Positions 59,031 through 64,000 of a DNA stretch of 64,000 bases are shown piece by piece (position 1 is the first letter of the stretch; every line of letters begins with the position of its first letter). The translations under genes and the position numbers were made by a program. This DNA comes from Semisulcospira habei (taxonomy: Eukaryota; Mollusca; Gastropoda; Semisulcospiridae). The DNA is taken from assembly GCA_036245525.1 (NCBI GenBank), contig BTPG01000004.1, positions 216,328,093-216,392,092 on the forward strand, given 5' to 3'. The notes below the pieces were generated by a model, which searched no databases, was not told the origin of the DNA, and worked only from the letters and a program-made list of their open reading frames with translations.

Positions 59031-59370
59031 ATATGTTTCTTTTTTTGACAATATCCTTTTCTGCTGAGCAGTCATCAACAATAAACAACGTTGGCTGTCC
59101 TTCAAATTTTTTGTAAAAATACTGTAGGTAGTCATTCAGTTTCTTTTCAGGATCAATTAAGTAAATGTTATGATCAGTCCAAATAAAAAAACGGTTGTGA
59201 TAAGCTTTGTTATGTTTTATCGTTGGACAAAATATCACAATGTTTTCAAAATGATGAATGTATCTTGTTTGTAAGAGGTTAAGAACAAATTCAGTTTTTC
59301 CACACCCTGTAGCGCCACAAAATAAACCACAGTGTGGGTCTAATGTCATCAAGTTCATTTTAATACACAA
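59031..59370 (-). pseudogene. Packaging ATPase, N-terminal piece
   Basis: FtsK/HerA-type ATPase that would drive DNA into the capsid. Minus strand from ATG 59370 (59358 also possible): Walker A GATGCGKT at residues 19-26 and Walker B LFIVDDCS with the acidic pair at 99-100. The gene is cut a dozen residues after Walker B by the transposon at 54605-59030; the remainder lies at 54323-54604. Both halves keep the same frame across the target site, and each shows no other damage, so the insertion is the only visible lesion. Confidence 0.9.
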
Positions 59371-59375
59371 TATAA

Positions 59376-60659
59376 TTAATATATGTGTCCACTTAGTCTG
59401 CTTTCTGAAATATTTAGTTGGGCATCAAAAATTAGATACAAATATATATTTACTGCTCCAGCTGTTTCAACCTTCTTTTGTATCTGAATTGTAATTCCAT
59501 CACTACCATTTTCAACAGTACGACCTGATCCATGTAGATAGTCATCATCCGTACTACGCAGATCTAGCCAAAGTGCATACTTGTCTACCAGGTATTGTGC
59601 AATTCTTACGTCATATAGATGCAGATTTTTAGATGATATGTTTGATGGTTTTTCTCTAAGCCTTCCACCTGCAAAATATTTTGCTATTTCGTTAAAGTGT
59701 TGGTAAGGTAGCATACCTGAAGCATACACTTGGTTAGGACGGCCTTCGATAGTACAAGACAAATTAGTAATCTTTGGATTATAGAATGTTTCTGGAGTAG
59801 GAGAGTATGGATTTGCTGGTTGAACAAACAACATAAGAATGCCTTTCAGTGACCTAGCAGGAGTGTTTAGGTTGATGTTCCAAATCTGATCACTTTTGTT
59901 TTTATTAATTAAACTGTGTCTTATAACACGGTCATAATAAATTGGAAGTCTTGACTGGTACTGATTTCGAATGAGGGTAGCTAGATGAGCATGTGTTACA
60001 ATTTCATATTCTAAGGAAATGTTAGTGATCTTGTATGATGCATCGATATCAGTTGATTTCATAACTTTGGAGTAGTCATTAAACATTAGCTCAAAACTCA
60101 GACGGTCATTTAGTGCTCCTTGGTAATAAGGTAAATGTGATGTTAGGATTTCAAATTCAAGTGGAATGCAAAATCTATTACCATATGTATCTGCCACAAT
60201 AACATCAGCAGCAGATGCTGTAGATTTGTCTCCTGCATTTATTCTGAGTTTAGTAATATTATCTGCCTCTATACCTTGATAAATACGGTCTTCTCTTTCT
60301 TGACTTGTAAGCCAAAGGTCTTTGTAACAGTAAAACACATCAGCATCGTCAAGACTAAACACTTCCTGACCTTCAAGTTTAACTTTAATAGTCTTAATAA
60401 TTGCTCTACCTATGTTTCGAACTAGTGTTCTGTTTACATCTGTTGTTGAAGTAAGTTCAATATTAAATGCAAGGTAAGAAGTATCAGGAACAATAACATC
60501 ATTGGGACCTAGGTTAGGAAACTTAACAATAAGTGTTTGGTTTTGATCTATAGTACTAGGATTGTTAGTGATTACAATTGATTGCCTAATACCCTTAACA
60601 CCAAGAGGTTCACGTAGTTTTCTGTGTGGGTCTAACTTTGATCCGTATGTCGATGTCAT
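59376..60659 (-). CDS. Major capsid protein (double jelly roll)
   Basis: Forms the hexon-like capsomers of the particle. I start at ATG 60659 (MTSTYGSKLDPHRKLREPLG), five codons inside the longest frame (60674); that gives 427 residues, normal for Polinton capsid proteins. Conserved blocks include the N-terminal GPNDVIVPDTSYLAFNIEL, KVKLEGQEVFSLDDADVFYC, PLEFEILTSHLPYYQGALND and FELMFNDYS, and a C-terminal block with YLVDKYALWLDLRSTDDDYL. The frame is intact. It ends 5 bp before the ATPase frame and faces away from the 60697 gene, leaving a 37-bp divergent intergenic space. Confidence 0.87.
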   Translation of the reverse strand: MTSTYGSKLDPHRKLREPLGVKGIRQSIVITNNPSTIDQNQTLIVKFPNLGPNDVIVPDTSYLAFNIELTSTTDVNRTLVRNIGRAIIKTIKVKLEGQEVFSLDDADVFYCYKDLWLTSQEREDRIYQGIEADNITKLRINAGDKSTASAADVIVADTYGNRFCIPLEFEILTSHLPYYQGALNDRLSFELMFNDYSKVMKSTDIDASYKITNISLEYEIVTHAHLATLIRNQYQSRLPIYYDRVIRHSLINKNKSDQIWNINLNTPARSLKGILMLFVQPANPYSPTPETFYNPKITNLSCTIEGRPNQVYASGMLPYQHFNEIAKYFAGGRLREKPSNISSKNLHLYDVRIAQYLVDKYALWLDLRSTDDDYLHGSGRTVENGSDGITIQIQKKVETAGAVNIYLYLIFDAQLNISESRLSGHIY

Positions 60660-60696
60660 TTTTATTATGCACAAAAAAATTAAATTAATAAAAACA
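60660..60696. promoter_or_regulatory. 37-bp divergent intergenic space
   Basis: Only 37 AT-rich bases separate the start codons of the capsid gene (minus) and the 60697 gene (plus). It would have to hold both 5' leaders, and possibly a shared bidirectional promoter; no specific motif stands out beyond A/T runs. Confidence 0.35.
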
Positions 60697-61515
60697 ATGG
60701 CAGCAGGAGGATTTGGTTATGATAATATTGAAATGGATGACATGAATGACTATGATACTAGTGTAACAGATATGACTGGTACAAGTAATACTTCTAGTAT
60801 GTTTCATGAACTGCTAAAAGATAAAGTAAACTCATTTTATGATAGTGTTGGTGAACGTCCAGAAGTTTTGGATGCTAATCAGTTTGAACTTGATAAAAAG
60901 GGTCATTTATATTTAAATACAGATAGAGGAAAAGTACAATTCACTTATTTAAAAGATCCCGCTAAGTTTAAAACTTTAAGTTCAATTAAAGGTAGTGTTG
61001 GCGGTGAGGCAGCACTACAACGTTACCTCGGTGTTGGTGCTAAAAGTTTGCCACCTAGACTTGCTAGTGCTCTTCATGATGTACAAACAAAATTGCCAAC
61101 TGGTCAAGAAATTGATATGACTGAAGTAACAAGACTGCCAGAATTAGCAGACACAGTAATACAAGAAACTTCATTTACAGAAGGACAAACAATTGGTGAC
61201 TCTCCTTTAACAATGCGGGAGTTAGCTGGGTTAGATAAAGCACTTCAGTCAATAAGGGGTGAGCTTGTAAATAATTTAGCTAAACTAGGTGAACTTGATA
61301 ATCACATAGAAAGAGAAAAGAAAAAACTGGCTACAGCCGATGATGAGAATTATGACACAGAAATGAAAGAAAAAATACAACACAGATTAAAAGATTTGCA
61401 GACAGAAAGATCAGCGCGGCTAGAAGTAGTTGAAATTGGAAAAGAAAAACTTAAAACACAGGTAAACAGGATTAGAGAAACTATACAAAAAGTACTTCAG
61501 AGAGGGGGAATATGA
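60697..61515 (+). CDS. Coiled-coil structural-type protein of the Polinton-like element, 272 aa
   Basis: Start at ATG 60697 (MAAGGFGYDNIEMDDMND); the longer frame from 60562 overlaps the capsid gene antisense and is unlikely. An N-terminal acidic part is followed by a globular-looking middle (FELDKKGHLYLNTDRGKVQF) and a long charged helix from about residue 190 (GELVNNLAKLGELDNHIERE, then KDLQTERSARLEVVE) to the end. Such proteins sit next to the capsid gene in related elements, where I recall a hydrophobic C-terminal tail; this copy stops at QKVLQRGGI without one, so it may be truncated at the edge of the gap that follows. Confidence 0.72.
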   Translation: MAAGGFGYDNIEMDDMNDYDTSVTDMTGTSNTSSMFHELLKDKVNSFYDSVGERPEVLDANQFELDKKGHLYLNTDRGKVQFTYLKDPAKFKTLSSIKGSVGGEAALQRYLGVGAKSLPPRLASALHDVQTKLPTGQEIDMTEVTRLPELADTVIQETSFTEGQTIGDSPLTMRELAGLDKALQSIRGELVNNLAKLGELDNHIEREKKKLATADDENYDTEMKEKIQHRLKDLQTERSARLEVVEIGKEKLKTQVNRIRETIQKVLQRGGI

Positions 61516-62427
61516 GAGTTTTAGGGAATCTTCTATGGTCCTCATTTTTCTATGTTATTCGCTCACAAAAAACGCACACGACCTTGCCTTTCCTTTTTCT
61601 CAAATTCCTTTTATTTTTTCTCTGTAATTAGATATATAAAGAAAGAACTGAATCTTCATTAACACTATGACTGAGAATTTAAGGGGTTAACTCAGTCATA
61701 GTGTTAATAATACTTCAAATCCCCCCCCCCCCCCCCCCCCCCCCATAGACAAAACGCCCGATCAAACCAGTGCTTGTAACCCAAAGCAATTATATATAAT
61801 ACATAAACACCTCATGCCTACACTTGACTGGTTTTGAAAGACCCCCACTTCAATTCAGGTAAGATATGAATAGACCTGTTCTGAAAATAGCAATTATTCA
61901 CATTTTCTTGTCGGGACGAGATTGCCTTTTGAAACCGGGATCGAAATTTTTTGAATCAGATCGGTATGCACCCGCACTGTCTCGCTATTCATACAGGAAT
62001 TTATAATTTTTTCAATTATGTGTTCACCCGTTCGATTTGCCATTAAATGCAAATGGCCAACAGCCAACGCGCCGACACAGTAGGGCGTCGCTATTCAACT
62101 TAGTAAGGGAACACTCTATGAATAAACCGGCTCTACAGCTTTGAAAAGGCTATTTGCTGAGAGGTGACAAGAAGAGTTTCGAAATTGACTTCATATTTAC
62201 TCAATGACTGGTTCCCGAAAAATCAGACGGTGGTTATACTGTGCACTATAAACAGTTTGATAAGAAACTAACAAGTAATATTTAACGCACACACACAGAC
62301 GCACAGACAAAACACACAGACGCGCACACAAACAAACAAACAAACAAACAAACAAACAAACAAACACACAATCACACAAACAAACAAACACACAAACAAA
62401 CAAACAAACACACAATCAAACAGACGT

Positions 62428-62458
<31 letters not shown>

Positions 62459-63116
62459 CACGCACTTACAGACACTCATGTCAGTACAATTTTATCGTAA
62501 GCATGAGCTGCCAGGTGGTGTCACGGTTGATCGCCTTTTGTGTTGCCTCACGCCGCGCTATTAGCGGCCGCATTCCATTCCTTTTCAATTCAGACACGAG
62601 CCGCATTTTGAAAAGGCTCTCACCCGTCAATGGCCTTTATAGCTATACCCTTTCAAATCGCTAAGTTGTGTCAAAGATCAACAAGGGGGACATATTACTT
62701 TTCAAAAGAGGGGGATTTGTACAAGTGGGCTTAATGTACTCATGTGGTTTCTGAGGAATTAGAAAATCAACTGGTGGTTATTACACTATACAGGCACTGA
62801 AAAAACAGCTGGATAAGAAAATACCAAGTAAAAACAATAAGTCACAACTCACTTAAAGGTTACCTTAAAGTGAGTTACAATAGGAACTTATTAACTACTT
62901 ATCATTAAGAACTTATTAATTACTTATCCTAATTACTTGCAAGTACTTAATAACAACTTGACTCTAGTCACGTATACTAAGTCTTTTTTACCAAGACACA
63001 AGGGCACCGGAAAACTTTTTTTTCTCAATAATATTCTGCAGGCCTAAACTGTGTAAGTGGCATGTCATCTCTCTGCGAAGTGTAATGAAAAAATAAACGA
63101 TTACCAAATCTGATTT
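61516..63116. other. Gene-free gap inside the Polinton-like element
   Basis: 1.6 kb without a convincing ORF. It holds a hairpin (TTAACACTATGACTGAG at about 61659-61675, complement 61690-61706), a C-tract of about 25 (61720-61744), CA/CAAA microsatellites (62285-62462) and a 31-bp near-palindrome (62846-62876). Composition is unlike the coding parts; it is probably a later insertion or replacement that removed element sequence. Confidence 0.55.
62285..62462. repeat. CA/CAAA microsatellite
   Basis: ACAC and CAAA units (and GACGCAC variants) over about 180 bp; the opposite-strand frames are repeat artefacts. Confidence 0.92.
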
Positions 63117-63233
63117 TTATTTGTTTAAAAGATTGTGTAGCTTTTCTGTGGTTTCCTGAACACCTATCTTTTTTCCTTCCGCTAAAAAACTAGCCTTCAG
63201 TTCTTCAACATTCACGGGAGATTGACTACGCAT
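63117..63233 (-). CDS. Tiny ORF, 38 aa, downstream of the 187-aa gene
   Basis: MRSQSPVNVEELKASFLAEG..., ending HNLLNK and TAA. It begins 6 bp after the stop of the 63240-63803 gene on the same strand. The amphipathic sequence looks like a genuine protein tail; it may be a separate small protein or the detached end of the upstream gene. No family is recognised with confidence. Confidence 0.45.
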   Translation of the reverse strand: MRSQSPVNVEELKASFLAEGKKIGVQETTEKLHNLLNK

Positions 63234-63239
63234 CTTATT

Positions 63240-63803
63240 TTATATTTCAGACTTTTGTTGTTTGTAGTTATTTAAATCATCCTGGACTCGTTTAAATTCC
63301 TCGTCATTAATACAATTATCATTCAATGCCTTACTGATAATAAGTTTAAGACTGCTCAGCTTTGCACCCGCCAAAGTACTCAATGCTTCATGTTTTTCTA
63401 ATTTCGTGTGAAACCTCTTGTTCAAGGCCTCCAAACCAAAGCATGCTAGGCATGTAGCAACGCTTAGACCCTCAATTGCTATTCCAGCCAAACTCCCAAT
63501 TCCTGTGGCGAACAAAACAATGCCCCCTACAGAACATGAAGCTGAAACTGCACCAATAGCCATAGAAGTGTTTTGAACAGAATTAAATACTGACTTATAC
63601 CTCCTTTTGCACCGTGAGTACTTAGCCTCCTCACTCTCCAAATATTTCAAAGCTTCTGTAATATTATTTAATCTGAATGCATCTGCCTGTAATGTTTTAT
63701 CTGAAGCAATTGGCATATGTGGATCAGGCGCAAGTGTTGTTTTAGTCATCACATTTGTTTCAGTCGGATCAAGCGTCGGTAGTTGCGGATAGAAGTTTAC
63801 CAT
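63240..63803 (-). CDS. Helical membrane-associated protein of the Polinton-like element, 187 aa
   Basis: Starts MVNFYPQLPTLDPTETNVMT. A helical segment with KYLESEEAKYSRCKRRYKSV is followed by two hydrophobic, Gly/Ala/Ser-rich stretches (MAIGAVSASCSVGGIVLFAT, about 81-100, and GIGSLAGIAIEGLSVATCLA), then a charged helical C-terminus (FHTKLEKHEALSTLAGAKLS, ISKALNDNCINDEEFKRVQ). The double hydrophobic region resembles membrane-interacting virion proteins; similar proteins recur in animal Polinton/adintovirus-like elements. The precise role is unknown. The frame is intact. Confidence 0.7.
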   Translation of the reverse strand: MVNFYPQLPTLDPTETNVMTKTTLAPDPHMPIASDKTLQADAFRLNNITEALKYLESEEAKYSRCKRRYKSVFNSVQNTSMAIGAVSASCSVGGIVLFATGIGSLAGIAIEGLSVATCLACFGLEALNKRFHTKLEKHEALSTLAGAKLSSLKLIISKALNDNCINDEEFKRVQDDLNNYKQQKSEI

Positions 63804-63831
63804 TTTTTTTATTCACAAATATTTTTTTTAT

Positions 63832-64000
63832 TTAATCAGCAATTACATTTTGCAACTCTTCAAAAGTATACAATTTGCTGGCATAATAAAATGCAACAAG
63901 ATCAATGTGTTCAAGGTTTATGTAAGTTAGACGAACAAAAGTTGTTTTGTCGACCACCACCTTGACAGCTGGAACACTGCTCGAAACATTAATAACATCA
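63832..64000 (-). CDS. C-terminus of a gene running off the window
   Basis: A minus-strand frame is open from the window edge to a TAA at 63832-63834, about 55 codons (ending YTFEELQNVIAD). The sequence alternates hydrophobic and polar residues (KVVVDKTTFVRLTYINLEH), suggesting beta strands. It shows that the Polinton-like element continues to the right. The start and identity are not visible. Confidence 0.6.
   Translation of the reverse strand, partial: DVINVSSSVPAVKVVVDKTTFVRLTYINLEHIDLVAFYYASKLYTFEELQNVIAD

Larger units (their letters stand above)
47899..64000. mobile_element. Polinton/Maverick-type (adintovirus-like) element, continues past the window
   Basis: A compact, AT-rich gene cluster combines the four hallmark proteins: retroviral-type integrase, protein-primed family B DNA polymerase, packaging ATPase and major capsid protein, plus short membrane and coiled-coil proteins. 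Gene spacing is tight (overlaps of 14 and 47 bp, gaps of 8-40 bp). It is interrupted by a DNA transposon at 54605-59030 and has a gene-free gap at 61516-63116. No adenovirus-type protease or penton gene is seen up to 64000. Confidence 0.9.

Overview
This is animal nuclear DNA with no host gene that I can recognise. It is a dense patchwork of microsatellites, non-LTR retrotransposons, fold-back elements and one virus-like element. Several non-LTR lineages carrying endonuclease, reverse transcriptase (RT), RNase H or zinc-finger modules, together with GT-AG introns and many AC/TC/TTTG repeats, point to an invertebrate. A mollusc, perhaps a gastropod, is my guess from the style of the repeats; nothing in the window proves it.

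1-6.35 kb holds a cluster of non-LTR fragments on both strands, each ending in, and often starting at, a (TC)n tract. 6.4-9.9 kb has a 160-bp-monomer interspersed repeat, an RT relic and a 326-bp perfect palindrome. 9.9-13.9 kb is an RTE-like retrotransposon (EEP endonuclease, RT, C-terminal zinc finger); two more copies lie at 35.0-36.1 kb (internally deleted) and 37.4-41.6 kb (full length). 15.9-21.9 kb is a minus-strand I/Nimb-like element with a zinc-knuckle ORF1 and an endonuclease-RT-RNase H ORF2. 22-34 kb holds foldbacks, repeated modules, a decayed Jockey-like ORF2 and a gag relic. 43-46.7 kb has three foldback/MITE copies and a GC-rich 1.63-kb insertion with a 14-bp target duplication.

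47.9 kb to the right edge is the highlight: an AT-rich Polinton/Maverick-type (adintovirus-like) element. It has a retroviral-type integrase, protein-primed family B DNA polymerase, FtsK/HerA-type packaging ATPase, double-jelly-roll major capsid protein, and a set of small structural-type proteins. The integrase would insert the element, the polymerase copy it, and the capsid protein, ATPase and small membrane/coiled proteins build and fill a particle. It runs off the window, so its right terminus, and any protease or penton gene, are not seen.

That element is itself invaded. A 4,426-bp DNA transposon with 30-bp inverted repeats and an ATAT duplication sits inside the ATPase gene, between Walker B and the downstream half. 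The transposon carries an intact four-exon gene (706 aa by phase-consistent splicing) of a protein family I know only as a DUF with a D-N-C-x-GQNKN signature, a candidate transposase. The polymerase gene has one in-frame stop and two frameshifts, both frameshifts at or beside homopolymers.
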